Shown: piece after piece, positions 15,902 to 24,915 of the stretch
Layout: every line of letters begins with the position of its first letter
Position numbering within the stretch: the first letter of the stretch is position 1
Assembly (NCBI RefSeq): GCF_016863335.1
Contig: NZ_BOOR01000059.1
Coordinates: 1 to 61,433, forward strand
Direction of reading: 5' to 3'
DNA: 61,433 nt
Source: Planotetraspora thailandica
GTDB lineage: Bacteria; Actinomycetota; Actinomycetes; Streptosporangiales; Streptosporangiaceae
Translations under genes and position numbers: made by a program
Notes under the pieces: model-generated
Told to the model about the DNA's origin: nothing
Database searches by the model: none
The model's input: the letters and a program-made list of their open reading frames with translations, nothing else

Positions 15902-17540
15902 CCGAGGGTGGGGTGAAGCGGGGGAGGATGACGGCGGTCGGATGGGCGGGGGAGTGCAGCACCTCCTGGTCGGAGGGGTACATGGCTGCCCCAAGCGGAA
16001 GGGGGTCTCCCGTGCCCGGATTCCTGGCGATCCGCGGGTAGGCCCCGCTGGCCACGTGTACCCGGATCCGGTGGCCCCGGCGGAACCGGTGCGCGATCGG
16101 CCACAGATCCACCTCGACCCGGCGCACCCCGTCGGCGCCGGCCTTATCGGAGGGGGTGAGCCGCCTGACCCCTTCGCACACGTTCATGGACGACCCGTCG
16201 GGATGGACGTCGCAGATCCGCACGACCATGTCGGTGTGCTCACGGCTCGTGCGCACGTACAGCTCCGCCGCGACCGGCCCGATCATCTCGGTGTCCTCTG
16301 CCAGCGCGTCGGAGGTGTAGACGAGCACGTCCTTGCGCGACTCCAGCCGCCGGTTGTCGCGCGGTTCGGAGTTGCCGATGAGCACCGGCCCGCCCATCAC
16401 GGGCGTGGGGTTGGCGGGGTCGTACCGGTACAGGTCCGGCTCGGCGTCGGCCGGGTTGTCCCGCGAGAGCCCGAAGCCGGGCTGCAGGTGCCATCGCTCG
16501 GGGCGTGCTCCGGCGACCGGCCAGTCGGGGTGGTCGCGCCACTCGCCCGCCCCCGTCACGTAGATCCGCACCGGGTCGCGCCGCAGGCCGGACGGGTCAC
16601 CCATCAGGTGCGCGCGGAACCAGGCCAGGGCGTCGGTGTTGGAGGCCAGGCCGTGCCGGATGTCGGCGTGATACCAGGGGCCGATCGTCAGGTAGGGCTG
16701 CCGTCCCGCCTTGCGCATCGCCGCGTAGTCCTTGAGCTGCCACGGCAGGAACACGTCGTACCACCCGCCGGTCATGGTGACCTCCGCGGTCACCTCGCCC
16801 ACGGTGGCGGAGAAGTCCCTCTTCTTCCAGTACGGCGCGGCCGGGTCGGCGTGATGGTTCAGGAGCTCCTGGAAGAACGGCATCGTACGGCCCGCCGAGG
16901 CGAGGTCGAGCTCCGACAGGGGCCGGCCGGACAACACGGCCCGGCGGGTGCGCCAGGGGGCGATGAAGGCCGCCATGCCGCCCAACCGGCCGTCGAGCTG
17001 GGCGGTCAGGGTGGTCCAGATGAGAGACGACTCGAGCGCGAACGCCCCGCCGACATAGGCGGCGTCGCGGAAGTTCGAGGCGGTGACCTGGGTGGCCATG
17101 GCGAGCAGGTCGGGCACTTCCGAGGCGATCGCCCACTGGTTGTAGCCCAGGTAGGAGGGGCCGTGCATCGCGAAGGAGCCGCCGTACCACGGCTGAGCGC
17201 GCATCCACTCGACCGTCGCGAGGCCGTCTTCGCGCTCGTCGCCCAGGGGGTCGAGCAGGCCGCCTGAGCCGAAACCGCCGCGGCAGCTCTGGATGACGAC
17301 CTGGAAGCCGTGTCGCGCGAAGGTCCAGCCGTACAGCCAGCCGAAGACCCCGGCCCGGCCGTACGGCGTGCGGATCAGGATCGTGGGGGGCTGGTGCGCG
17401 CCCACGGGGATGTAGTGGTCGGCCAGAAGGGCCACGCCGTCCGGCATCGGGACGGGAATGTCCCGCCGGACGCGGACCCGGCGGACCGGCAGACCGGGCG
17501 CCCGTGGCAGGGGCACCCGGGGAACGGGCAGGTAAGCCAC
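15897..17540 (-). CDS. CocE/NonD family hydrolase (X-Pro dipeptidyl-peptidase S15 fold)
   Basis: The 547-residue serine hydrolase has an N-terminal alpha/beta-hydrolase domain with the nucleophile elbow GPSYLGY near residue 128 and the oxyanion-side motif RTPYGR near 65. The acid/His region includes DVFLPWQ and GPWYHADIRHGL near 295. A C-terminal jelly-roll domain (RIYVTGAGEWRDHPDWP onward, VEVDLWPIAHRFRRGHRIRVHVASGAYPR) completes the family layout of cocaine esterase, glutaryl acylase and S15 peptidases. No signal peptide is seen. The GTG at 17540 is chosen because AAGGAGG precedes it by 5 nt. The final codons lie within an intergenic repeat element. Substrate is unknown. Confidence 0.87.
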   Translation of the reverse strand: MAYLPVPRVPLPRAPGLPVRRVRVRRDIPVPMPDGVALLADHYIPVGAHQPPTILIRTPYGRAGVFGWLYGWTFARHGFQVVIQSCRGGFGSGGLLDPLGDEREDGLATVEWMRAQPWYGGSFAMHGPSYLGYNQWAIASEVPDLLAMATQVTASNFRDAAYVGGAFALESSLIWTTLTAQLDGRLGGMAAFIAPWRTRRAVLSGRPLSELDLASAGRTMPFFQELLNHHADPAAPYWKKRDFSATVGEVTAEVTMTGGWYDVFLPWQLKDYAAMRKAGRQPYLTIGPWYHADIRHGLASNTDALAWFRAHLMGDPSGLRRDPVRIYVTGAGEWRDHPDWPVAGARPERWHLQPGFGLSRDNPADAEPDLYRYDPANPTPVMGGPVLIGNSEPRDNRRLESRKDVLVYTSDALAEDTEMIGPVAAELYVRTSREHTDMVVRICDVHPDGSSMNVCEGVRRLTPSDKAGADGVRRVEVDLWPIAHRFRRGHRIRVHVASGAYPRIARNPGTGDPLPLGAAMYPSDQEVLHSPAHPTAVILPRFTPPSA

Positions 17541-17617
17541 CACCGCCTCCTTAACTTCCTGGTAACAGAATATCAATACGATGTACCACTTTGGGGCCTA
17601 TCATCCAGTTTGTCGCG

Positions 17618-17647
17618 TTGCAAGATCGTGGTGGGGTTCGCTAGCCT
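17618..17647 (+). promoter_or_regulatory. Promoter of the trp leader
   Basis: TTGCAA (17618-17623) and TAGCCT (17642-17647) are separated by 18 bp. The expected start point falls on or next to the ATG of the leader peptide at 17654, so the leader mRNA may have no 5' UTR. Confidence 0.5.
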
Positions 17648-17653
17648 GGCCGC

Positions 17654-17692
17654 ATGCGAATCTCCGCCTCCTGTCAGTGGTGGCGCCGCTAA
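17654..17692 (+). CDS. trpL: Trp operon leader peptide
   Basis: The 12-codon ORF reads MRISASCQWWRR followed by TAA, with adjacent Trp codons at 17678-17683. It sits between a promoter and a terminator hairpin ahead of the anthranilate synthase gene. Ribosome stalling at the two UGG codons under tryptophan shortage would cover strand 1 (17685-17689) and free strand 2. This is the classic attenuation arrangement, which has been described for streptomycete anthranilate synthase genes. Confidence 0.92.
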   Translation: MRISASCQWWRR

Positions 17693-17757
17693 CCGGCGGC
17701 GTGGATATTCGCATTCGCGAGCAGAGTGACTGGCCGCCCCGAGAGGCGGCCTTTCTT
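17685..17757 (+). promoter_or_regulatory. trp attenuator (pause hairpin, antiterminator, terminator)
   Basis: Four segments can pair in the standard alternatives. GCCGC (17685-17689) pairs with GCGGC (17696-17700) as 1:2. GGCGGC (17695-17700) pairs with GCCGCC (17733-17738) as the 2:3 antiterminator. GGCCGCC (17732-17738) pairs with GGCGGCC (17745-17751) as the 3:4 terminator, with a CCGAGA loop and then TTTCTT. Strand 1 overlaps the codons just after the tandem Trp codons. Confidence 0.88.
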
Positions 17758-17796
17758 GTGTCCGCCCCCGGGGCATTCGACTAAAGGGGCGAGACA

Positions 17797-19932
17797 GTGG
17801 AGAGCAGCGGATACACCACAGCAGGAGGCGTCGCGGTCCAGCGCGTCGTGCGCGAGGTGTCCGAGGAGGCGCTGGAAGAGATCGTGACGGCGCTGGGAGA
17901 ACGGCGCGGGGGCGCGTTCTCGTCCGGCATGGACTATCCGGGTCGCTACAGCAGATGGGCCTTCGGTTACGTCGATCCGTGCGTGGAGATCGTGGCGAGA
18001 GGGCGGCGCATCTCGGCGCGGGCCCTCAACGACCGGGGCAGGGTCGTGCTCCCCGTGATCGCCTCATGTCTGCTCGCCGCCGGGAAGCCGGTGGCGGAGC
18101 CGGACGGCGACCACGTTGAGGTCCACGTGCCCCCGTCGGAGGACGTGCTTCCCGAGGAGCAGCGCAGCCGCCGCCCCACCGTCTTCAGCGCGATCCGCGA
18201 GGTGATCGCCGCCTTCCGCGGGGACGACCCCCATCTGGGGCTGTACGGCGCCTTCGGCTACGACCTGGCCTTCCAGTTCGAGCCCATCGATTACCGCCTC
18301 ACCCGGCCGGCCGACCAGCGCGACCTCGTGCTCCACCTGCCCGATCGGCTGGTCGTGATCGACCGGGTGCGCGAGACCAGCACCGAGTTCTCCTACGACT
18401 TCACCGTCGACGGCGCCTCCACGACCGGCCTGCCGCGCACCGGCGACAGCTTCCCGATCACCGCCCCCACCGAGATTCCGAAAAATCCGGAAAGGGGGAC
18501 GTATGCGCAGGTCGTCGCCAAGGCAAAGGAGAAGTTCAAGCGCGGCGACCTGTTCGAGGTGGTCCCCGGGCAGGTCTTCCACTCCTCCTGCACCGATCCC
18601 TCGGCGTTCTACCGGTCCCTGCGCACCGGCAACCCGGCGCCGTACGAGTTCCTGATCAACCTCGGCGACGGCGAGCACCTCGTCGGTGCATCCCCCGAGA
18701 TGTACGTGCGGGTGACCGGCGACCGGGTCGAGACATGCCCGATCTCCGGCACGATCGCCCGCGGCGCCAACCCGGTCGAGGACGCCGAGGCAATCAGGAC
18801 CCTCCTGTCCAGCGTGAAGGAGGAGTCGGAGCTCACGATGTGCACCGACGTCGACCGCAACGACAAGTCGCGGATCTGCGTGCCCGGCAGCGTGAAGGTC
18901 ATCGGCCGGCGCCAGATCGAGATGTACTCCCGCCTCATCCACACCGTCGACCACATCGAGGGCCGCCTGCGCCCCGAGTTCGACGCGCTCGACGCCTTCC
19001 TCACCCACATGTGGGCGGTCACCGTCACCGGCGCCCCGAAGACGTGGGCCATGCAGTTCATCGAGGACAACGAGGCGACCACCCGCCGCTGGTACGGCGG
19101 CGCCGTCGGATTCATCGGCTTCGACGGCTCCATGAACACCGGCCTGACCCTGCGCACGGCCCAGATCCGCGACGGGGTCGCCGCGGTGCGGGCGGGCGCG
19201 ACGCTGCTGTTCGACTCCGACCCCGAGTCGGAGGAGCGGGAGACCGAACTGAAGGCCAGCGCCCTGCTCGCCGCCCTGGCCGCCGTCGGCAAGGAGCAGG
19301 CCCCCGCAGAGGCGATGCCGGCCGCCGACCTGCCCGGCGACGGCCACAGGGTCCTCCTCGTCGACTACGAGGACTCCTTCGTCAACACCCTGGCCGACTA
19401 CTTCCGCCAGCAGGGCGCCTCGGTGGTGACCCTCAGGCACGGCTTCCCCCCGGCGATGATCGATGAGATCGCGCCGACGCTGGTGGTGCTCTCACCTGGC
19501 CCCGCGTGGCCGTCCGACTTCGGCACCGCCGCCCTCATCGACGTCGTGTACGCCAAGGGGCTGCCGGTGTTCGGCGTCTGCCTGGGCCTTCAGGCGATGG
19601 TCGAACAGGCCGGGGGCACCCTGGAGTTGCTGCCGTACCCCGAGCACGGCAAGCGCGGCCGGGTCAGGCGCGAGGGCGCGAGCGCGCTGCTGGACGGCCT
19701 GCCGGAGGAGTTCGTCGCCGCGCGTTATCACTCGCTGCACGCCAAGCGGCCGGGGGTGCGCGGCTTCTCGGTGACCGCCGCCACCGAGGACGGCGCGGTG
19801 ATGGCGATCGAAGACGTGGACAACCGCCGTTTCGGCGTGCAGTTCCACCCGGAGTCGATCCTGACCACCGAGGGCGGCGCGGGAGCCAGAATCATCGCCA
19901 ACGTCCTGCGCCTGGCCGGCCAGGCCCGGTGA
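17797..19932 (+). CDS. trpE: Anthranilate synthase, fused components I and II (TrpE-TrpG)
   Basis: The 711-residue fusion catalyses chorismate plus glutamine to anthranilate, the first step of tryptophan synthesis. Residues 1-500 form the chorismate-binding component (GDLFEVVPGQVFH, CPISGTIARGANP, ELTMCTDVDRNDKSR, GAVGFIGFDGSMNTGL). Residues 520-711 form the glutamine amidotransferase with nucleophile FGVCLGLQAM, YHSLHA and QFHPESIL. Fused TrpE-G is usual in several actinomycetes and resembles PhzE in layout. Here it is not next to phenazine genes and sits behind a trp attenuator, so a primary tryptophan role is favoured. The start is GTG with GGGGCGAGA upstream. Confidence 0.93.
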   Translation: MESSGYTTAGGVAVQRVVREVSEEALEEIVTALGERRGGAFSSGMDYPGRYSRWAFGYVDPCVEIVARGRRISARALNDRGRVVLPVIASCLLAAGKPVAEPDGDHVEVHVPPSEDVLPEEQRSRRPTVFSAIREVIAAFRGDDPHLGLYGAFGYDLAFQFEPIDYRLTRPADQRDLVLHLPDRLVVIDRVRETSTEFSYDFTVDGASTTGLPRTGDSFPITAPTEIPKNPERGTYAQVVAKAKEKFKRGDLFEVVPGQVFHSSCTDPSAFYRSLRTGNPAPYEFLINLGDGEHLVGASPEMYVRVTGDRVETCPISGTIARGANPVEDAEAIRTLLSSVKEESELTMCTDVDRNDKSRICVPGSVKVIGRRQIEMYSRLIHTVDHIEGRLRPEFDALDAFLTHMWAVTVTGAPKTWAMQFIEDNEATTRRWYGGAVGFIGFDGSMNTGLTLRTAQIRDGVAAVRAGATLLFDSDPESEERETELKASALLAALAAVGKEQAPAEAMPAADLPGDGHRVLLVDYEDSFVNTLADYFRQQGASVVTLRHGFPPAMIDEIAPTLVVLSPGPAWPSDFGTAALIDVVYAKGLPVFGVCLGLQAMVEQAGGTLELLPYPEHGKRGRVRREGASALLDGLPEEFVAARYHSLHAKRPGVRGFSVTAATEDGAVMAIEDVDNRRFGVQFHPESILTTEGGAGARIIANVLRLAGQAR

Positions 19933-20008
19933 CGGGCGCTGTTAAAGCGGGTAAAGAGGGGCGCGAAAGCCGTACCGGCACGGGGGATGGGCCGTAAAGT
20001 CCACTCCC

Positions 20009-21178
20009 GTGCCGGAGACCAGAGCGGACGACTTGCCACCGGTTGACCTGCCCGACACGGTGCGTGCGGCGCTCGCCGCTCCCATGGTCGACCACCACTG
20101 CCACGGGGTGCGCCGCGACGATCTGTCGAGGTCGGAGTTCGAGACGCTGATGACCGAGGCCGGCGGCCCCGCGCCGCCGGGCACCACGCATTTCGACACC
20201 CCCGCGGGCCTGGCCGTGCGCCGCTGGTGCGCCCCCCTGCTCGACCTCGAGCCGCATGCGTCCCCGGCCGTCTACCTGTCCCGGCGGGCCGAACTCGGGG
20301 CCGCGGAGGTCAACCGCCGGCTGCTCAGGAAGGCCGGCGTCGCCGCCTTCCTCGTCGACACCGGCCTGGACCGGCCTGAGCTGCTCACCGCCGCCGAGAT
20401 GGGCCGCGTCGGCGGGGCGGCCGCCGACGAGATCGTCCGCCTGGAGCAGGTGGAGCAGGAGGTCGCCGAGGCCGGCCTGTCGGCCGTCGGATACGTCCGG
20501 GCTCTGCGCGACGAGCTGGCGGCCCGGGCGGCGCGGGCCGTGGGGCTGAAGTCGGTCGCCGCCTACCGGTGCGGGCTCGCGCTCGACGCCGCCCGGCCGT
20601 CCCGCGGAACGATGATCGCCTCGGCCGGGCGGCGGCTGTCCGACCCGAAGGGACGCCTCACCGACCCCGTGCTGATCAGGCACCTGCTGTGGACGGCGGT
20701 CGACGTGGCGAGGGAGCGCAGCCTGCCGCTGCAGTTCCACTGCGGTTTCGGCGACACCGACCTCGACCTCCATCGCTGCGACCCGGCCCTGCTCACCGGC
20801 TTCATCCGTGCGGTGGCGCCCGCCGGCATGCCGGTGGTCCTGCTGCACTGCTACCCGTACCACCGGCAGGCGGCCTACCTCGCCGCCGTCTTCCCCCACG
20901 TCTACGCCGACGTCGGGCTCGCGCTGACCTACACGGCGGCGGGCTCGGCGGCGGTGCTCGGCGAGATGGTCGAGCTTGTGCCCTTCCACAAGCTGATGTT
21001 CAGCTCCGACTGTTACGGCCTGGCCGAGCTGTGCCTCCTGGGGGCGCTCTACCACCGCCGCGGCCTGGCCCGGGTGCTCGCCGCCCGCCTCGCCGAGGAC
21101 GAGTGGAGCACGCATGACGCGGCGAGGATCGCCCACATGATCGGCTCGGGCAACGCCCGGAGGGTCTACCGGCTCTAA
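20009..21178 (+). CDS. Amidohydrolase family protein (FluG N-terminal-like TIM barrel)
   Basis: The 389-residue TIM-barrel metal hydrolase has the first metal motif DHHCHG near residue 30, the barrel His in LQFHCGFGDTD near 245, LLHCYPYHRQA near 278 and the FSSDCYGLAE Asp motif near 330. This pattern matches the amidohydrolase-2 group related to the N-terminal half of FluG and to proteins often linked to glutamine synthetases. Metal ligands appear intact, so it is probably active, but the substrate is unknown. It starts 76 bp after trpE-G and may be co-transcribed. It converges with a GNAT gene. Confidence 0.8.
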   Translation: MPETRADDLPPVDLPDTVRAALAAPMVDHHCHGVRRDDLSRSEFETLMTEAGGPAPPGTTHFDTPAGLAVRRWCAPLLDLEPHASPAVYLSRRAELGAAEVNRRLLRKAGVAAFLVDTGLDRPELLTAAEMGRVGGAAADEIVRLEQVEQEVAEAGLSAVGYVRALRDELAARAARAVGLKSVAAYRCGLALDAARPSRGTMIASAGRRLSDPKGRLTDPVLIRHLLWTAVDVARERSLPLQFHCGFGDTDLDLHRCDPALLTGFIRAVAPAGMPVVLLHCYPYHRQAAYLAAVFPHVYADVGLALTYTAAGSAAVLGEMVELVPFHKLMFSSDCYGLAELCLLGALYHRRGLARVLAARLAEDEWSTHDAARIAHMIGSGNARRVYRL

Positions 21179-21186
21179 GAGCCTGA

Positions 21187-21921
21187 TCAGAACGACATCA
21201 GGTCGAACGCGTCCACGGCACGGAAGCCCATGCGGTGGTAGACCGGTTCGCCGGAGGGGGTCGCGGTCAGAGCGGCCGTGCGGATGCCCCGGTCGCGGGC
21301 CAGGTCGAGCGCGGCCCTTGTCATGGCGGCGCCGATGCCGCGGCGGCGATGCTCGGGCCGGGTCCCGATGAAATACAGCGTGAGCAGGCCGTGGCTCAGC
21401 CAGGCGACGGCCGTGCCGGCGATCTGGCCGTCGTCGAGGCGACCGGCCAGCTTGATCACGGTGCCGTCGCCGGAGAACGCCTTCTCCCGATCGATCGCGG
21501 TAGCCACACCTTCTGGGGGAATGCCGGACACCCGGGCGTAGGCGCCGACGAATTCCGCCAGGTCGGTGGCCTCGGTGATGTGCAGCCCGGCCGGTGTTGG
21601 CGCGGAGGCCACCTGGTCGATCGCCATCGTCATGATCGGCATGCGGGCGAGTCGCACGGCGCCGAGGGAGAGCAGACCCTGCGCGGTGCCGGAGTCGCTG
21701 TCGGGGCCGACCCACCAGATCCTCGGCAGGCCGTCGAGGCGGCGGCGGGCCTCGGCGAGCGCATCCTGCGGCGTGCACCCGCGAACGCGCAGCACGCCGT
21801 TGAGGGGCGCGTGCGGCACCTCGCTGCGGTAGGTCGGCAAGTCGGGGCTTCCGGCAGTGCCGGTGTTCCAGCCGAGCAGGTACGAGCGGTGGGCGGCGAG
21901 CACCGTGTCCAGAGACTCCAC
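21187..21921 (-). CDS. GNAT family N-acetyltransferase
   Basis: The protein is about 244 residues with a C-terminal GNAT domain: LYFIGTRPEHRRRGIGAAMTRAALDLARDRG carries the acetyl-CoA pyrophosphate loop RRRGIG, and YHRMGFRAVDAFDLM is the final motif. The N-terminal half (LDTVLAAHRSYLLGWN) is typical of two-part actinobacterial GNATs. The start is uncertain: the GTG at 21921 fits the conserved N-terminus but has no clear ribosome site, and in-frame ATG codons at 21990 and 21993 are alternatives. Substrate is unknown. Confidence 0.75.
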   Translation of the reverse strand: MESLDTVLAAHRSYLLGWNTGTAGSPDLPTYRSEVPHAPLNGVLRVRGCTPQDALAEARRRLDGLPRIWWVGPDSDSGTAQGLLSLGAVRLARMPIMTMAIDQVASAPTPAGLHITEATDLAEFVGAYARVSGIPPEGVATAIDREKAFSGDGTVIKLAGRLDDGQIAGTAVAWLSHGLLTLYFIGTRPEHRRRGIGAAMTRAALDLARDRGIRTAALTATPSGEPVYHRMGFRAVDAFDLMSF

Positions 21922-22037
21922 TCGGAGGAGGCTAATGGGGCGCGTGCTCGGGGGCCGTGAGGGGGTCTCAAGGACGTGCCCGGGCTTCATCATCAAGAAG
22001 GAGGACACGCCGGGCAAACTAGATCACAATCGCGGTG

Positions 22038-22924
<887 letters not shown>

Positions 22925-22928
<4 letters not shown>

Positions 22929-23710
22929 TCGGACTCGTCAAGGCGGAGGTGCGCAAGCTGTTCACCACGCGCCTGTGGTGGATCATGCTGCTCGTCATGC
23001 TGGTCCTGATCGGCGTCAACCTGACGTTCATCACCGCCTTCGCCGGCGTCACCAGCGAGGCCGGCGGGGCGGCCCTTCCCGCGCGGGACACCGCGGAATG
23101 GGTGCAGACCGCCTGGTCGGTCGGCTCGGGTGGCTCCATCTTCGTGATGATCCTCGGCGTCGTCATGATCACCTCGGAGTACCGTTACCAGACGGTCACG
23201 GGGACCTTCCTCACCACGCCGCGCCGCGAACGGGTGATCATCGCCAAACTGATCACCGGCGCGCTCGTCGGCCTGCTCTTCGCCCTGGTGGCCCTGGTGC
23301 TGGTCGCCGCCGTCGTGATCCCCGCGACGCTGCTGTCCGGGGGAGAGCTCTCGTTGTCGGAGTCGCGCATCCCCCAGGTGAGCGTCGGCATCCTGGCGAG
23401 CCTGGCCCTCTACGGGCTCTTCGGCATCGGGCTCGGGGCGCTGGTGCGCAATCAGATCGCCGGAATCGTCGGCGCGGTCGTGTGGGCGTACGTGGTCGAG
23501 AGCATCTTCACCGCGATCCCGGTGCTGCACCCGGTGGGCAAGTGGCTGCCCGGCGGGGCGGCCCAGGCGCTGATGAGCATCGACGTCGACACGGGGCTCG
23601 GCAGACCCGAGTGGCTGCCCGCATGGGGAGGCGCGCTCGTCCTCATCGGTTACGGTCTGCTGTTCGCCCTGGTCGCCTCGGCCACGACCGTCCGCCGCGA
23701 CATCACCTGA
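22925..23710 (+). CDS. ABC-2 transporter permease
   Basis: The 261-residue membrane protein (MIGLVKAEVRKLFTTRLWW start) has six predicted helices, including WIMLLVMLVLIGVNLTFITAF, FVMILGVVMITSEY, GLLFALVALVLVAAVVI and GIVGAVVWAYVVESIF. The cytosolic motif TSEYRYQTVTGTFLTTPRR is typical of ABC-2 permeases of the NatB/bacitracin-exporter kind. Its ATGA overlap with the ATPase gene shows coupling, so the two form one exporter. Confidence 0.87.
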
Positions 23711-23806
23711 CCCCGGCCGCTGGGCGGCGGGCTCCTCCCGGTCGGTAGGGTGTTGGGCCGGACGGGCCGCGAGTCGGCCACCGTACGGACAATGGGGGAG
23801 ATCGTC

Positions 23807-24589
23807 ATGCGCAGTGTGGAACCCGAGGTCTTCCTCGTCGCCCGGCCTGAGCTCGACTACGACGAGCTCGCCCGCTACCTGCACGAGATCGGCGGCGAGA
23901 GCTGGCTGGACCGGCTGGAGCGCGGCGAGTTCGACGCGCAGAACCTCGCCGAGTTCGCCGGGCGGTTGTGCTACCGCTCGTTCGAACCGGGGCTGAACCC
24001 GAACGTGACCCGCATCCGGACGGACCAGACCCAGTACCTCCAGAACATCCTCGCCAGCGCGCACGGATCGGTGCTGGAGCACGTCAGCTTCAGCTTCGTC
24101 CTGCACAACGTGTCCCGGGTCTTCACCCACGAGCTCGTACGGCACCGCCCCGGCGTGGCCATCTCGCAGGAGTCGTTGCGGTTCGTGCGGCTGTCGGAGC
24201 TGCCTTTCTGGTTCCCCGAGTGGGCCAGGGAGGACGCCGAGCTGATGAAGCGGGCGACGGCGGTGCTCGACCAGCTGGAGGAGTTCCAGACCTGGATGGC
24301 CGGCCACTTCGGGCTCGACGAGGAAGGCGTGAAGTTCGCCGAGAAGAAGCACCACACCTCGTTCATGCGGCGCTTCGCGCCGGAGGGGGTGGCGACCGGC
24401 CTGGTCTGGACGGCCAACGTCCGGACCCTCCGGCACATCATCGAGTCACGCACCGCCGTCGGAGCCGAGGAGGAGATCCGCCTCGTCTTCCAGCGGATCG
24501 GCGAGCTCATGAAGGAGGAGGCCCCGGCGCTGTTCGGCGACTATGTGGTCGAGGACGGCGCCTGGATCCCCGGCTGGCGGAAGGTCTGA
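23807..24589 (+). CDS. thyX: FAD-dependent thymidylate synthase
   Basis: The 260-residue enzyme converts dUMP to dTMP using methylene-tetrahydrofolate with FAD and NADPH. The ThyX signature RHRPGVAISQESLRF (RHRxxSxxxxSxR-type) is present near residue 112, as are SVLEHVSFSF and LRHIIESRTAVGAEEEIR. The start ATG at 23807 follows GGGGGAGATC. Its length fits the family (about 220-260 aa). A ThyA gene may exist elsewhere, as many actinomycetes carry ThyX alone. It ends 1 bp from the convergent MoaD-like gene. Confidence 0.95.
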   Translation: MRSVEPEVFLVARPELDYDELARYLHEIGGESWLDRLERGEFDAQNLAEFAGRLCYRSFEPGLNPNVTRIRTDQTQYLQNILASAHGSVLEHVSFSFVLHNVSRVFTHELVRHRPGVAISQESLRFVRLSELPFWFPEWAREDAELMKRATAVLDQLEEFQTWMAGHFGLDEEGVKFAEKKHHTSFMRRFAPEGVATGLVWTANVRTLRHIIESRTAVGAEEEIRLVFQRIGELMKEEAPALFGDYVVEDGAWIPGWRKV

Positions 24590-24590
24590 A

Positions 24591-24899
24591 CTAGACCAGG
24601 CTCGGCATCACGTAGACCTCGGCGCCGGGCGGCAGTCCGCAGGACAGGCCGCCCAGCGTCCGGGCGTTCTCCCCGCAGACGAACATGCTGATGTGCCTGC
24701 GGATGTGGCCGTTCTCGTCGCGCAGCCGTTCCTCCAGGGACGGGTGTGTGCGGCGCAGGGTGTCGAGCGCGGCGCCGAGCGTCGGGACGTCCTCCCCGGA
24801 GGGGGCGACGGCGAACACGCGCACCTCCGCCCGGTCGCCGATGCAGCGGCGCAGGGCGGGAGGCACGACGAACGTGACCAGCGTGACGGGCCCGGCCAT
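24591..24899 (-). CDS. MoaD/ThiS-like ubiquitin-fold protein lacking terminal Gly-Gly
   Basis: The 102-residue beta-grasp protein has features of the MoaD/ThiS group: VTFVVPPALRRCIG near the N-terminus, PTLGAALDTLRRTHPSLEER in the helix, ISMFVCGENARTLGG, and a final LPPGAEVYVMPSLV. The usual C-terminal Gly-Gly, needed for adenylation and thiocarboxylate formation, is absent. The gene is 16 bp from the BNR protein gene upstream on the same strand and probably co-transcribed. This pairing suggests a shared but unknown function. Confidence 0.7.
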   Translation of the reverse strand: MAGPVTLVTFVVPPALRRCIGDRAEVRVFAVAPSGEDVPTLGAALDTLRRTHPSLEERLRDENGHIRRHISMFVCGENARTLGGLSCGLPPGAEVYVMPSLV

Positions 24900-24915
24900 T
24901 TAGAACACCGCCATT

